The translations under genes were made by a program, and so were the position numbers. Positions 6,997 through 15,800 of a DNA stretch of 21,395 nucleotides are shown one piece after another; the stretch's first letter is position 1; the number at the start of each line of letters is the position of its first letter. This DNA is from a virus. The stretch lies in IMG/VR virus record IMGVR_UViG_3300035698_007840, positions 1 to 21,395 of that record; one strand, given 5' to 3'. The notes below the pieces were generated by a model. The model saw only the letters and a program-made list of their open reading frames with translations. It had not been told where the DNA came from and did not search any database.

Positions 6997-7662
6997 ATGA
7001 ACGGGCAAACAATCACCAGGGCCGTGCCATGGTCTGAGCGTATGAAATGGGACTGGCCAGACGACGACGAGAAACTGCTGCAGGTGTTCCACCAGGTGGG
7101 CGACATAGAGGCCATAATGGAATATGTGCCCAAAGACAGGCGCGTGCTTTGTGTGCAGGCCGGCGGCGCCTGTGGCGTTTGGCCGCTGCGCCTTTCAATG
7201 CTTTTTGATTTGGTAATTACTCTGGAGCCAGACCACCAGAATTTTGCAGCCCTTACCCGGAATTTAAAAAGCACAAACAACGTAACTGCAATTTATGGCT
7301 GCCTCGGTATCGATGGCAAAAGCTACGACCTGGCCAGGCACCCCACAGAACAAAGAAACGCGGGGGCTGGTTACGTCGTGGAAGCAACAGAGCCGGGCGG
7401 GGTGTTTGGTTACAGCATAGACAGCCTGGTCTGCGGTCAGTGTGATTTGATACAGCTAGACGTGGAGGGCTCGGAGCTGTTGGCACTGCAGGGCGCTGTG
7501 CAAACTATCGATAAATACAAACCCACCATTGTGCTGGAGCAAAAGGGGCTGCCCCAGTTTGCCGGCATAGACCCGCACCAGGCCACCACCTACCTGCAAA
7601 CAGTGCACCAGTACAGGGTGGCAGATACCGTGCACAGGGATGTAATTATGGTGCCGGCATGA
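6997..7662 (+). CDS. FkbM-family SAM-dependent methyltransferase
   Basis: 221 residues. FkbM-type enzymes O-methylate sugars or small molecules using S-adenosylmethionine. The SAM-binding glycine loop is VQAGGACG at about residues 53-60. An acidic end of strand 2 follows (TLEPD, 75-79), and the family signature CDLIQLDVEGSELLALQGA spans about 149-167. The C-terminal IVLEQKGL strand also fits. The gene starts directly after the preceding stop (TAAATG), with GAGGAG about 11 nt upstream, and ends in an ATGA overlap with the glycosyltransferase gene. In context it probably caps or modifies a glycan made by its neighbours. The substrate is unknown. Confidence 0.88.
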   Translation: MNGQTITRAVPWSERMKWDWPDDDEKLLQVFHQVGDIEAIMEYVPKDRRVLCVQAGGACGVWPLRLSMLFDLVITLEPDHQNFAALTRNLKSTNNVTAIYGCLGIDGKSYDLARHPTEQRNAGAGYVVEATEPGGVFGYSIDSLVCGQCDLIQLDVEGSELLALQGAVQTIDKYKPTIVLEQKGLPQFAGIDPHQATTYLQTVHQYRVADTVHRDVIMVPA

Positions 7663-8327
7663 TTACTGTCTGGTGCGTAAAGACTGGCAACAAGTACAGC
7701 AACGAGCATGTGCACAGGCTAAAAGCGATGGTGGCCGCGCACCTTACCCTGCCCCATGTATTCCGCTGCCTGTCAGACGGCCCGGTGCCTGGTATAGACA
7801 CGCTGGTGCCGGCAGAGACCTGGCCCGGCTGGTGGTCTAAGCTGCTGCTTTTCAAGTACGCCACAGTGGGCCGCCACCTGTACCTGGACCTGGACGTGGT
7901 GGTGGTGGGCTGTCTATCCAGCTGCGTTAGTTATGGAATGCTCACCATGCCGGCAAACTGGGCCCAGTCTGGCCACGGTGGCTGCCAGTCTAGTGTTATG
8001 AGCTGGGCCGGTATGCCGCCATCTATTTGGCGAGACTTCCAGCCAGAGCTGTTGGAGCCCCCGGCGCGCGGTAACTGCGGCGCATACAAAGGACTGTGGG
8101 GAGACCAGGAGTTTATTGGGGAGCGCCTGGGCTATCCGCGCCTGGGTGGGCAGGTTCTGCCCATGGCCGGGGTAGTCTCGTACAAGTACCACTGCAAGGA
8201 GCTGGCAGAGCCCCCGGAGGGTGCCAGCGTGGTATGCTTTCATGGTGAGCCTAAACCAGAGGACGTGGCAGACCAGTGGGTGAAAAATTCGCTATACACG
8301 CCAACCCCGGACAACCCCACCAGGTAG
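7659..8327 (+). CDS. Glycosyltransferase-like protein, GT-A fold with DxD motif
   Basis: 222 residues. The N-terminus (VWCVKTGNKYSNEHVHRL) and the following FRCLSDGP strand match a group of phage and bacterial GT-A-like proteins. A clear DxD metal/nucleotide-sugar motif occurs in YLDLDVVVVG (Asp77 and Asp79). Later motifs, GDQEFIGERL and VVCFHGEPKPEDV, resemble the acidic D-x-x-F and C-terminal H-G segments of GT8-like enzymes. No signal peptide or transmembrane segment is seen, so it should act in the cytoplasm. It is coupled to the methyltransferase gene by ATGA and overlaps the next gene by 52 nt. Donor and acceptor cannot be told from sequence. Confidence 0.75.
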   Translation: MITVWCVKTGNKYSNEHVHRLKAMVAAHLTLPHVFRCLSDGPVPGIDTLVPAETWPGWWSKLLLFKYATVGRHLYLDLDVVVVGCLSSCVSYGMLTMPANWAQSGHGGCQSSVMSWAGMPPSIWRDFQPELLEPPARGNCGAYKGLWGDQEFIGERLGYPRLGGQVLPMAGVVSYKYHCKELAEPPEGASVVCFHGEPKPEDVADQWVKNSLYTPTPDNPTR

Positions 8328-8938
8328 AATTTGCCGGCGCACTGCAGGCAGGTTTCGCAGTGCATGGACAGCCCAGCGAGGTGGATTTAACCGGGGGGCA
8401 GGCAGCAGACGTGCACATAGTGCTGGGCCCCTGGTTTGCTTTCCCGCGCTGGAAGTATGACCCCAGGGTGCTGTACTTAGACCGCTGCTATTTTGGAGAC
8501 CCTGCCGGCGCGGCGTCACTGCACTGGCTGGACAAAGCAGAAAAGAAATACACCTGGAGCACAGACCCAAGGCCAGTGCCGGCAGTGAAGCCCTACCGGC
8601 CCCCCGGCCGTGAGATATACCTGTGCGACTACAGCGACCACCCACCCAGCCGGTTTAAGTATTTCCGACTGCACCCGGCCCGGCAAGTGCCACAGCCAGA
8701 GCTGCTGGAGCACCTGGCCGGATTCTCGAAAGCCTACGGCAAGCGCACCACGGCGCTGGTGGACGCTGCTATAAACGGCCTGGAGGTAGAGAGTGCAGAC
8801 AGAGCCAGCCCGGTGTACCCTATAAGCGCGAACAGAGACGCCTGCAGGATTACATGGCTAAAAGGCTTGGCCTGGCATAATTGGAGCCTGGACGAAATAC
8901 AGAGCGGCAGAGCATGGGAATACTTGAAACAACTGTAA
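8276..8938 (+). CDS. GT-B-like protein of the glycan cassette (putative)
   Basis: 220 residues from GTG 8276, which lies inside the preceding gene. The early KFAIHANPGQPHQVEFAGAL looks like the first strand-helix of a Rossmann-type domain. VHIVLGPWFAF and VLYLDRCYFGD follow. Near the C-terminus KRTTALVDAAINGLEVESA (about 157-175) resembles the GT-B nucleotide-sugar site (xTTALVxAAxxGxxV), followed by SPVYPIS. The end, TWLKGLAWHNWSLDEIQSGRAW, looks like a conserved helix pair. I do not recognise a named family with certainty. Position and overlap make it the last member of the sugar cassette. It could be an inactive or accessory subunit. Confidence 0.6.
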   Translation: MGEKFAIHANPGQPHQVEFAGALQAGFAVHGQPSEVDLTGGQAADVHIVLGPWFAFPRWKYDPRVLYLDRCYFGDPAGAASLHWLDKAEKKYTWSTDPRPVPAVKPYRPPGREIYLCDYSDHPPSRFKYFRLHPARQVPQPELLEHLAGFSKAYGKRTTALVDAAINGLEVESADRASPVYPISANRDACRITWLKGLAWHNWSLDEIQSGRAWEYLKQL

Positions 8939-9486
8939 AGGCTACCGGCCTGGCTGTAACCATAGACGAGGCCCGGCTGCAGTGCCGCCTGGGGGAGGAC
9001 GTGAGCCACGACAAGCTACTAACCCGGCTAATCCGCGCAGCCACTAAAGAGGCTGAAACTTTTATAAACGGCGTGCTGCACCCGCGCACCATGGTGCTTA
9101 CCCTGGACAGTTTCGCCAGTAAAAGGGTAGACCTGCAGGTGTACCCTGTGACCAGTATAACCAGCATTGAATACGACGACGTGGCAGACACAGAGCTAAC
9201 CCTGGCCACCAGCGAGTACTACACGCAAGTGGGCCCCGGCAACATGGAGCCCACGGTGTGCCCGGTCAACACCTGGCCCACCACCTACAACAAGCCCGGA
9301 GCGGTGCGTATAACAATGCTGGCCGGCTACGCTAACCAGGGCGCAATACCAGAGGACGTGCGCCAGGCCATACTGGTACGGGTATACGATTTGTGGGACA
9401 ACCCTGGGAACATTATCACTGGCACAATCAGCGCCACCACTGGTATTTATCCACAGCTGATAGACAGCCACAGGCGCATTAGATAA
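8914..9486 (+). CDS. Head-tail connector, gp6-like adaptor
   Basis: 190 residues from ATG 8914. It should form the adaptor ring under the portal after packaging. The family pattern is VTIDEARLQCRLGEDVSHDKLL followed by ATKEAETFINGVL (helix with E/A-rich face), then a beta region (VYPVTSITSIEYDD), then GAVRITMLAGYANQGAIPEDVRQAI and the closing helix. This is the classic connector protein of HK97/SPP1 gp15 type. The frame is open to TTG 8881, but residues before MGILETT do not fit the family. The start overlaps the sugar cassette by 25 nt, so the cassette is translationally joined to the connector genes. Confidence 0.9.
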   Translation: MGILETTVKATGLAVTIDEARLQCRLGEDVSHDKLLTRLIRAATKEAETFINGVLHPRTMVLTLDSFASKRVDLQVYPVTSITSIEYDDVADTELTLATSEYYTQVGPGNMEPTVCPVNTWPTTYNKPGAVRITMLAGYANQGAIPEDVRQAILVRVYDLWDNPGNIITGTISATTGIYPQLIDSHRRIR

Positions 9487-9797
9487 TGCACAAGAACACC
9501 CAGCTGCTGCTGCAGTCAGCCACCACAGCACCAGACAGCGTGGGGCAGCCAATAGAGGCCTGGGCCACCTACGCCACTGTTATGGGTTCAGTGAGTACCA
9601 AAGCCGGCAGCGCCTACCATGCAGAGGACGGCGAAAAAAATCAGACTGTAGCAGAAGTGTGGATATGGATGCGCGCGGGGGTGGAGTGTAACCATAGGGT
9701 GGTAATGGGCGGCCTCACCTACGAGATAGCAGCCCCACCTATTAACATCAAAATGCAGAACCGGGAGCTGCTGCTAAAGCTGCGGCACGTCGAATGA
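9486..9797 (+). CDS. Head closure / head-tail joining protein
   Basis: 103 residues. The stopper protein sits below the adaptor ring and seals the filled head. The fold is indicated by the sequence TAPDSVGQPIEAWATYATVMGSV, an AEVWIWMRAGVECNHRVVMGGLTYEIA beta-rich middle and a short ELLLKLRHVE end, matching phage head-tail joining (H_T_join-type) proteins of 100-115 residues. The start overlaps the connector stop at TAATG and the stop overlaps the next gene at ATGA. Confidence 0.8.
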   Translation: MHKNTQLLLQSATTAPDSVGQPIEAWATYATVMGSVSTKAGSAYHAEDGEKNQTVAEVWIWMRAGVECNHRVVMGGLTYEIAAPPINIKMQNRELLLKLRHVE

Positions 9798-10360
9798 CAG
9801 GCGAACTAATAAAACTGGAAACAATCCCAGAGAATAAAGAGAGCATAGACACGCTGCGCCGGCTGGGCGCAGAGTTACAGCAGAAAGGCGTGGCCAGTGC
9901 CCTGCGATTTGCGGCCAAGCCACTGGCCCTGGCAATGAAAGCCACGGCCCCGGACGATCAGGAAACACCCGGCACCCGCCTGTCCGAAGCGATCAACGTA
10001 ACCAAAGCCAAGAAAGGCACGCGCGTGCGCACAGGCGCTGGAGACCGATTTGTAGACGTATCTGCAGACGAGCTGGGCCTGGTGGTGGGGCCAAACAAGC
10101 GCGTAAGCGGCGGCCCGGTGGGCTACCTGGCATGGTTTCTGGAGCATGGCACAAAGCCCCACGCGATAAAGCCCCGTGCATCAAAGAAAACATTTAAACT
10201 GCAGATCAATGGCTCAGTAATTAGCGGGGTAGACGGTGTGCAGCACCCAGGGGTTAAGGCCAGGCACTGGATGGGGAACGCTTTCACAGCGGCCTCTGGA
10301 CAAGTAGAATCAGGATTCTATACAGGGCTGCAGAGGTGGATTAAACGCGGTGGATATTAG
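9794..10360 (+). CDS. HK97 gp10-like tail component
   Basis: 188 residues. Family members are minor head-tail joining or tail completion proteins. Residues 19-50 form a helix-rich LRRLGAELQQKGVASALRFAAKPLALAM. They are followed by ATAPDDQETPGTRLSEAINV, the beta strands VGPNKRVSGGPVGYLAWFLEHGTKPH (the HGT motif is typical) and the C-terminal HPGVKARHWMGNAF helix. All are typical of the HK97-gp10 family. The gene lies between the head closure protein and the tail terminator, as expected, with ATGA and GTG overlaps at its ends. Confidence 0.88.
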   Translation: MTGELIKLETIPENKESIDTLRRLGAELQQKGVASALRFAAKPLALAMKATAPDDQETPGTRLSEAINVTKAKKGTRVRTGAGDRFVDVSADELGLVVGPNKRVSGGPVGYLAWFLEHGTKPHAIKPRASKKTFKLQINGSVISGVDGVQHPGVKARHWMGNAFTAASGQVESGFYTGLQRWIKRGGY

Positions 10361-11078
10361 CGCAATAGTGGCCCGGCTTACTGCCGAATGCCCCACGCTG
10401 GCCCAGGTCATAGCCCCCGCCACTGGTGGAACTACTCCGCGATTTGATACGCAGAGCGCGCTGGTAACACTACTGGCCCCGGTGGTGAGCGGCCGCATGT
10501 ATCCCCTGGTTATGCCTGAAAAGGCGACACACCCCAGTATGGTCTATGCCCTGGTGGCCAGTGGTCCTGGGGTTTTCGAGGGCTACCATGTAACCCACAC
10601 AGACCTGTATGTAATTAATCTGCGCGGGGAGGGCTATCTGGATTTGCTGGCCCTGGTTGATAGCATAACCACGGCGCTGGGCGGCGAAAATGTAGAGATA
10701 ACAGACCAGCTGCACGATTACGACCAGGCAGAAAACTTGTACAGAATCCACCTGGAGCTGGAATTTACCACCCTGACAGCAGCCAGCCAGACTTTGCCGG
10801 CGGCGTTTGTCTATCCCCTGTCCAGGTCTGGCCAGCCCAGCACCTACGACAATTACACAAAGCAGTATGTGTCTGCTGATTACTCTATTTTAATCGTGAC
10901 AGATGCCGGCAACGTGCCAGCTCTGCAGGACGAGATACAAGCAGCCCTAGTAGGCTGGCAACAAACTAGCTATTATCATGAAATGGAGTACGGTAATGGA
11001 GCGAGCATAGAGGGTGTGGGCAGCCTGGAAATGTGGCGCGAAGTGTACCGGGACGCTTTCTATATGGAACAAGCATAA
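10350..11078 (+). CDS. Two-domain tail terminator-like protein (DUF3168-like plus gp37-like)
   Basis: 242 residues from GTG 10350, 11 nt inside the previous gene. Residues 1 to about 137 look like a tail terminator of the DUF3168 type: GRMYPLVMPEKATHPSMVYA, then THTDLYVINLRGEGYLDLLALVDSI and a YRIHLELEF strand. Residues 150-242 repeat the theme with a different family pattern, LPAAFVYPLSRSGQ, then YVSADYSILIVTD, LQDEIQAALVGWQ and EMWREVYRDAF, which resembles the gp37-like (DUF1834) family. Tail terminators cap the tube and join it to the head. Single-domain versions are about 120-150 residues, so this is a fusion of two related folds. Confidence 0.7.
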   Translation: MDISAIVARLTAECPTLAQVIAPATGGTTPRFDTQSALVTLLAPVVSGRMYPLVMPEKATHPSMVYALVASGPGVFEGYHVTHTDLYVINLRGEGYLDLLALVDSITTALGGENVEITDQLHDYDQAENLYRIHLELEFTTLTAASQTLPAAFVYPLSRSGQPSTYDNYTKQYVSADYSILIVTDAGNVPALQDEIQAALVGWQQTSYYHEMEYGNGASIEGVGSLEMWREVYRDAFYMEQA

Positions 11079-11099
11079 CCGCTTTAAAGGAGCAAAATT

Positions 11100-12038
11100 A
11101 TGTTTTTCAAAGACAAGAACCTGCTGGCAAAAACAGAAGCATCCTACGGCGTCGATATAACCCCTCTGGGCACTGATGCTGTATTAACCAGCAATCTGAG
11201 CATTACGCCCTACGGTGGCCCCCTTGTCGCCAGGGAGCTGGATAGAAACTATCTGGGCGCCCAGGAAAAGATTAACGTAAATGAACAGGTGCTGCTGACT
11301 TTCGATGTAGAGCTGGCTGGCTCTGGCACTGCTGGCACAGCGCCAGCGTGGGCCGCTTGTTTGCTTGCCTGTGCATGGCAGGAGGCCGACAGCTCGCCAA
11401 CAGGCACCAGCAAGATATACAACCCGCTGAAAGAAGCCATGAGCAGTGCCACGCTGTATTTTTTCAATGATGGCATGAAGCATATTATTACTGGCGCGCG
11501 CGGTAACGTCGTTTTTAATCTGTCCAGGGGTGAAATCCCCAAAATGTCTTATACCATGACAGGTATCTACAACACCCCAACAGCTGCCACCCCTTCAGGC
11601 GTGGACGTGTCGGACTATGTAACGCCTCTGCCAGTCACTAATGTGAACACCCCAACCTACACCATAGATTCCGTAGCAGTACGCGCGGAATCCTTCGTGC
11701 TGGACATGGGCAATAATGTGATTAAGCGCAACATTATCAACAGCGACGAGGTGCGCATAACTAACCGCGACGTGTCGCTAAATACTGTTTTTGAGGCAGA
11801 CACGCCAGCCACTAAAGACTGGTTTACAGATGCAGTGGAAAGCCACAACGGTATAACCAAAGTGGTGGTAAGTTTGATACACGGGACTACCAGCGGAAAT
11901 ATTTTGCAGTTCCTGGTGTCTGGGTATCAAGCCACCAAGCTAGAACCTAGCGGCAGCGACGAGCTAACCATTTTCACCATGGGCGGTAGCTGTATTCCCA
12001 CCGCAGGTAACGACGAGGTAGCTCTGATAGTTTACTAA
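11100..12038 (+). CDS. Major tail tube protein
   Basis: 312 residues. It polymerises into the non-contractile tail tube. The N-terminus LLAKTEASYGVDITPLGTDAVLTSNLSITP is the family start. A GTAPAWAACLLACAW helix and many short beta strands follow (SKIYNPL, ATLYFFNDGMKHIITGARGN, PKMSYTMTGIY). The second half (TPTYTIDSVAVRAESFVLDM onward) resembles a repeat of the first, in line with the enlarged two-domain tube proteins. A strong AAAGGAG (11086-11092) lies 7 nt before ATG 11100, the best ribosome site of the tail region, and a terminator follows. Both fit a highly expressed structural protein. Confidence 0.9.
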   Translation: MFFKDKNLLAKTEASYGVDITPLGTDAVLTSNLSITPYGGPLVARELDRNYLGAQEKINVNEQVLLTFDVELAGSGTAGTAPAWAACLLACAWQEADSSPTGTSKIYNPLKEAMSSATLYFFNDGMKHIITGARGNVVFNLSRGEIPKMSYTMTGIYNTPTAATPSGVDVSDYVTPLPVTNVNTPTYTIDSVAVRAESFVLDMGNNVIKRNIINSDEVRITNRDVSLNTVFEADTPATKDWFTDAVESHNGITKVVVSLIHGTTSGNILQFLVSGYQATKLEPSGSDELTIFTMGGSCIPTAGNDEVALIVY

Positions 12039-12064
12039 TTCGGCTGCCCCTGTAGTCGGATACT

Positions 12065-12110
12065 GGCGCCCCTTTGTCCCGCCCGTGGCGGGGGGTGCCT
12101 TTTACTTTTA
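12065..12110 (+). terminator. Rho-independent-type terminator after the tail tube gene
   Basis: A two-part hairpin. The inner stem CCCGCC (12078-12083) pairs with GGCGGG (12087-12092) around a CGT loop. The outer GGCGCCC (12065-12071) pairs with GGGTGCC (12093-12099), with a bulge on the 5' side. TTTTACTTTTA follows immediately. It probably gives partial termination so that tube protein exceeds the chaperones and tape measure. Confidence 0.82.
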
Positions 12111-12131
12111 CGGGCCTAGGAGTAACGGGCA

Positions 12132-12497
12132 ATGGCTGTATTAAAAGGCATAGCGACAAGAATCACTGTTTTTTGCAAATGCAAAATCAGTCTGGGTATG
12201 GGCAAAACTGAAACACTGCGTTTTCCGGTGGAGTTCAACAAGCTGACAACAGAGCAGGCCCAGGAAAAAATCGATGCAATGAACGACCCAGACCAGCCGG
12301 AGACGACGGCTACCAGTATTCTGCGGGAAGACATACTGAGCTGGAAAGGGTTGCTGGGTGTAGACAAAGAAGAAATAGAATTCGAGGAGGGGCCCCTAAA
12401 CGATATGCTGGATCATATTGAATACACAGCCGGCCTGTTCGATGCCTGGGGGCAAGCCCAGCTGGGCACCCAGATGGCAAAAATAAAAAACTCATAA
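12132..12497 (+). CDS. Tail assembly chaperone, short form (G-like)
   Basis: 121 residues. By analogy with lambda gpG it binds the tape measure and recruits tube subunits during tail assembly. It starts at ATG 12132 with AGGAG (12118-12122) 9 nt upstream. The body is a small acidic alpha/beta protein (FPVEFNKLTTEQAQEKIDAM, then acidic GVDKEEIEFEEGPLNDMLDHIEYTAGLFDAW). The final codons ATA AAA AAC hold a slippery heptamer, after which the ribosome can slip to make the G-GT-type fusion. Position between tail tube and tape measure is diagnostic. Confidence 0.88.
   Translation: MAVLKGIATRITVFCKCKISLGMGKTETLRFPVEFNKLTTEQAQEKIDAMNDPDQPETTATSILREDILSWKGLLGVDKEEIEFEEGPLNDMLDHIEYTAGLFDAWGQAQLGTQMAKIKNS
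12485..12491 (+). promoter_or_regulatory. -1 frameshift slippery site of the tail chaperone pair (A AAA AAC)
   Basis: The heptamer A AAA AAC is in phase with the short chaperone (ATA AAA AAC TCA TAA), two codons before its stop. A -1 slip continues at CTC 12491 into a frame open to 12892. This is the usual arrangement for lambda G/GT-type chaperones. I see no strong downstream hairpin. Confidence 0.88.
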
Positions 12498-12892
12498 CGG
12501 CCGGCTACCATCACGAAAGCTGCAAGAGGGTACAAAGTGATGGTGGCCTGGCCGAAGATAGCGAATACTTAAACCTGCCCCCGGAGGTGCTGGCACGCAT
12601 AAACGGGAGCAGTAAAGAAAACGTGGTGCTGCACCCGGACTGGTTCCCGGCTTTCGAGCTTTACCAGTTTTGTAGCACCCAGTGGCGCAGCACGGAAATG
12701 GGAGGGAAAACGGGGCTGGACTATACGGCCCTGTTCACAGTAGCCAGAGAGTGGCCTGGGGATAGGCCGGCGCTGGACCTGGTGGCAGAGGTGCGCTACC
12801 TGGAGCTGGGGGCCCTGGTGGCCATGGCTGGCAAGACCCCAACAGAGCTGGCAGACATGATGGACGACGAGGACGAGGAGGACGGCGAGTAA
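12491..12892 (+). CDS. Tail assembly chaperone extension (T domain), made by -1 frameshift
   Basis: The -1 frame is open from the slippery site and encodes 133 residues, giving a 253-residue fusion with the short chaperone. The sequence after the slip begins LITAGYHHESCKR and later reads LPPEVLARI, then LHPDWFPAFELYQFCSTQWRSTEMGGKTGLDYTALF and a very acidic end (DDEDEEDGE). There is no credible independent start; the first possible one, GTG 12587, cuts off a third of the conserved-looking region, though CCGGAG precedes it. In lambda the T domain contacts tube subunits while G coats the tape measure. The stop overlaps the tape measure start (TAATG). Confidence 0.85.
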   Translation, partial: LITAGYHHESCKRVQSDGGLAEDSEYLNLPPEVLARINGSSKENVVLHPDWFPAFELYQFCSTQWRSTEMGGKTGLDYTALFTVAREWPGDRPALDLVAEVRYLELGALVAMAGKTPTELADMMDDEDEEDGE

Positions 12893-15800
12893 TGGCACGA
12901 ACATACAAGGCCGGCGTACTCTTAACAGGAGACAGCAAGGGCGCAGTTAAAGCTGTAAACCTGACAGAAAAGCAGCTGGAGAACCTGGACAGCACCACGG
13001 GGCGTGCAGCCAGGAACATTGCCAAATCATCTAAGCAAATGTCTGCAGGCTTTGGCCAGATGGCCAGACGCGCTGTGACGTGGGGCGCGGCCGCTGCAGG
13101 CGCTGGTGTGGCCGTAACGGCCGCCCTGGTAAAAACTGGGCTTAGTTCAGCAGATGCACTGGCCAAGACTGCAGACAAGCTGGGGCTCACTACAGAGGCC
13201 CTGGCGCGCTACCGCTTCGCAGCAGAGCAAACTGGCGTAGCACAGAATGCCGCAGACATAGCGCTGCAGCGATTCACACGACGGCTGGCAGACGCGGCAG
13301 CCGGCAGCGGCCCGGCCGTTTCAGCATTCAAGGCCTTGAACCTGGAGGCCAAAGACCTGATAGAGCTTTCCCCAGATAAGGCCTTTGCTGCAGTGGCAGA
13401 CAAAATGGCACTGGTAGAGAATCAATCCCAGAAAGTAAGCCTGGCCTTTAAGCTATTTGACAGCGAGGGTGTGAACCTGGTTAACACTCTGGCGCTGGGT
13501 AGTGAAGGCCTGGAGGAGCTGGGCCGGCAGGCAGACGTGGCGGGGCTTTCAATCAGCCGCCTGGATGCTGCCAAAGTAGAGGCCGCCAATGATTCCATAA
13601 ACCGTGTGAGCAAACTTGTGCAGGGCTTTGGCACCCAGCTGGCTGTTAAGTTTGCACCAGTGCTGGAGGCAATAGCAGATAGAATATTTGGCATAGGAGT
13701 GGAGGCCGGCGGCACAGCCAAAGCGGCCGGCCAGGCTTTTGACTTCATGGTAAAAGCGGTGGGCGTTTTTGCAGACGGTATACACGGCATAAACATAGCC
13801 TGGTCTGGTATGAAAGTGGTGGTGCTGTCCGTTGCAAGGTTTGTCACTGAACAGATAAACGGTTTGGTGGACGGTGTAATTGGGCTGTGGAACAAACTGC
13901 CCTGGATAGACGATCCCATTAGCACCCTGGGCCCAATGGATAGGGCGCTGGATGCGCTAGAAAAAAGTTTTGAAGAATCCCAGCTGGAAATAGAGAGGCT
14001 GCTGCTCAAACCTTTGCCCAGTGTTGCCATAGCCGATTTTGTAGCAGATGCAGAAAGCAGCTGGGAAGCCGGCGCTATTAATATCGGCGCCAGCAATGAA
14101 GACATACAGGGCGCAGTGCTAACCACTGAGGAAGTAATAAAGTCACTGGCCACCACTACAAAGAAAGAAACAAAAACCATAATGTCTGCCTGGGACAAAG
14201 CCATAACAGGCATGGTGGAGCGTATAGACTCAGCGTTTGCCAGCGCCTGGAAAGGTGCTTTCGAGTCATGGGGCGAATTCAAAGACCAGATGGTAGAGGG
14301 CTTTAAAGAGTTTGCAGCAGAGATTGCGCACCTAAATATCACACGGCCCATTGCAGAGGGTGTGGCTAATTTCTTTGGCCTGGCTACCAGTAACGGTGGT
14401 GGAGGTGGTGGTGGTACAGGTGCCGGTGCCGGCAACTTTGGAATATTGGGCACGGCTTACAGTGGAGTCACTGGAGCCTATGCAGGCTACCAGGCTACTG
14501 GCACCCTGGTCGGTGCGTTTCAGGGATTGAAAACGGGCCTGGGATTTGGTGCTGCTCCAGCAGCTGCGCCCTTAGTGGCCCCCACCACAGAGGCTGGAAT
14601 ACTGGCCCTGGGGCAGGGGCCACTAACCCAGACGGCAGCAGCCGAATATGTGGCCGCACAGAATGCCGCACCAGCGGCCAGTGGCAGTGGATTTTCAGCG
14701 GCCTCTGTAGGGTGGGCGGCGCTCGTTGTGGGAGTGGTTAATACCCTTACTGACTTGAACAGCGGCGCCTATGGCTTTAGCGACGTGCTGACAGGAGAGG
14801 GAGTAACAGACAAGTACGCGGGGGAGTTTGATGAAATTATACCCGGCCTGGGTACGGCCGTGGCAGCAGCTGCAGACAACGCACGCAAGCTGGCAAACCT
14901 AACATCCTTTGGCACGTTTGATAAAATATTTGGTAGCGGTGGCGCTAACAACGCTGCAGCGCGCGGCACGCTGGCGCTGGGTGATGGCGGCCGTTATGTG
15001 GCAGGCGTGGGCAAAAGTTTCGCCAGCAAAAACGTGCGCGGTGTAGAGAGCATTTTTGATGCGCTTGAAAGTTTCAGTAAGATCATTGGCGGCAGCTCTG
15101 CAAAATTCGATGTGTGGCTGGGTAAGGTAGATGGGTTCAGGCTTTTTTCAGAGGACGGAGAAAAGCTAATAGAGACCAAAAACGATAAGGATTTTTTCAA
15201 CGAAGCCATAGACCTGGTGCTGGAGGGTGCCACAAACCTTACTGATGGTCTGCGCGCAGAGCTGCTGGAATTCAACGGCAGCCTAGAGGAAATTTTTGAA
15301 TTCACACTGCTAAAGGTTTATATAAACGACTTAGCCAATGTGGCCGGGGAGACGGTGCCGGCACTCCAGGAAATGATAAACAACTACCAGGGAGCGCTGG
15401 AGGGCCAGCGCGCCTATGCAGAAAGCCTGGTGGCGGTGGCCGCTTTAATCGCGCCGGGGCAAAATCCGGTTACTCTGGCACTGAATGACTTTACAGGCGG
15501 CCTGCCAACAGAGAGCCAGGCTATTAGTACCGCGCTGGATTCTACGCTGTCGTCTCTGGGCATGGCTGTGCAGGGGTTCAATGGCACAGAGCAGGCGGCC
15601 GCTAATTTGGCAGTGGCACTGGCACAAAATAAAGCTGCAGCCTACGAGTACGCCATAGCAATTTCTGCAATTGGTAAAAGCATAGAGGAGCAGGCCCTGG
15701 GACAGGCGCAGTCTATCCGCGATTCTGTTTTAAGTAAGGACGCCCTACGCGCTCAGCAGATAGAGCAGCGCGAAACATTACGCGGGGAGCTGGAAACCAC

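Noticed and set aside
9635-9641. A AAA AAT slippery-like heptamer in the head closure gene
   Set aside because: It is in phase, but the -1 frame ends after about 17 codons with no domain-like sequence and no following gene to join; probably chance.
14395-14416. GGT/GGA trinucleotide run as a repeat element
   Set aside because: It encodes a polyglycine linker in the tape measure and is too short to be a separate element.
13422-14453. 343-codon minus-strand open frame opposite the tape measure
   Set aside because: Its sequence is the low-complexity Pro/Ser/Ala mirror of the Ala/Gly-rich tape measure; it has no recognisable domain and lies fully inside a confident gene.
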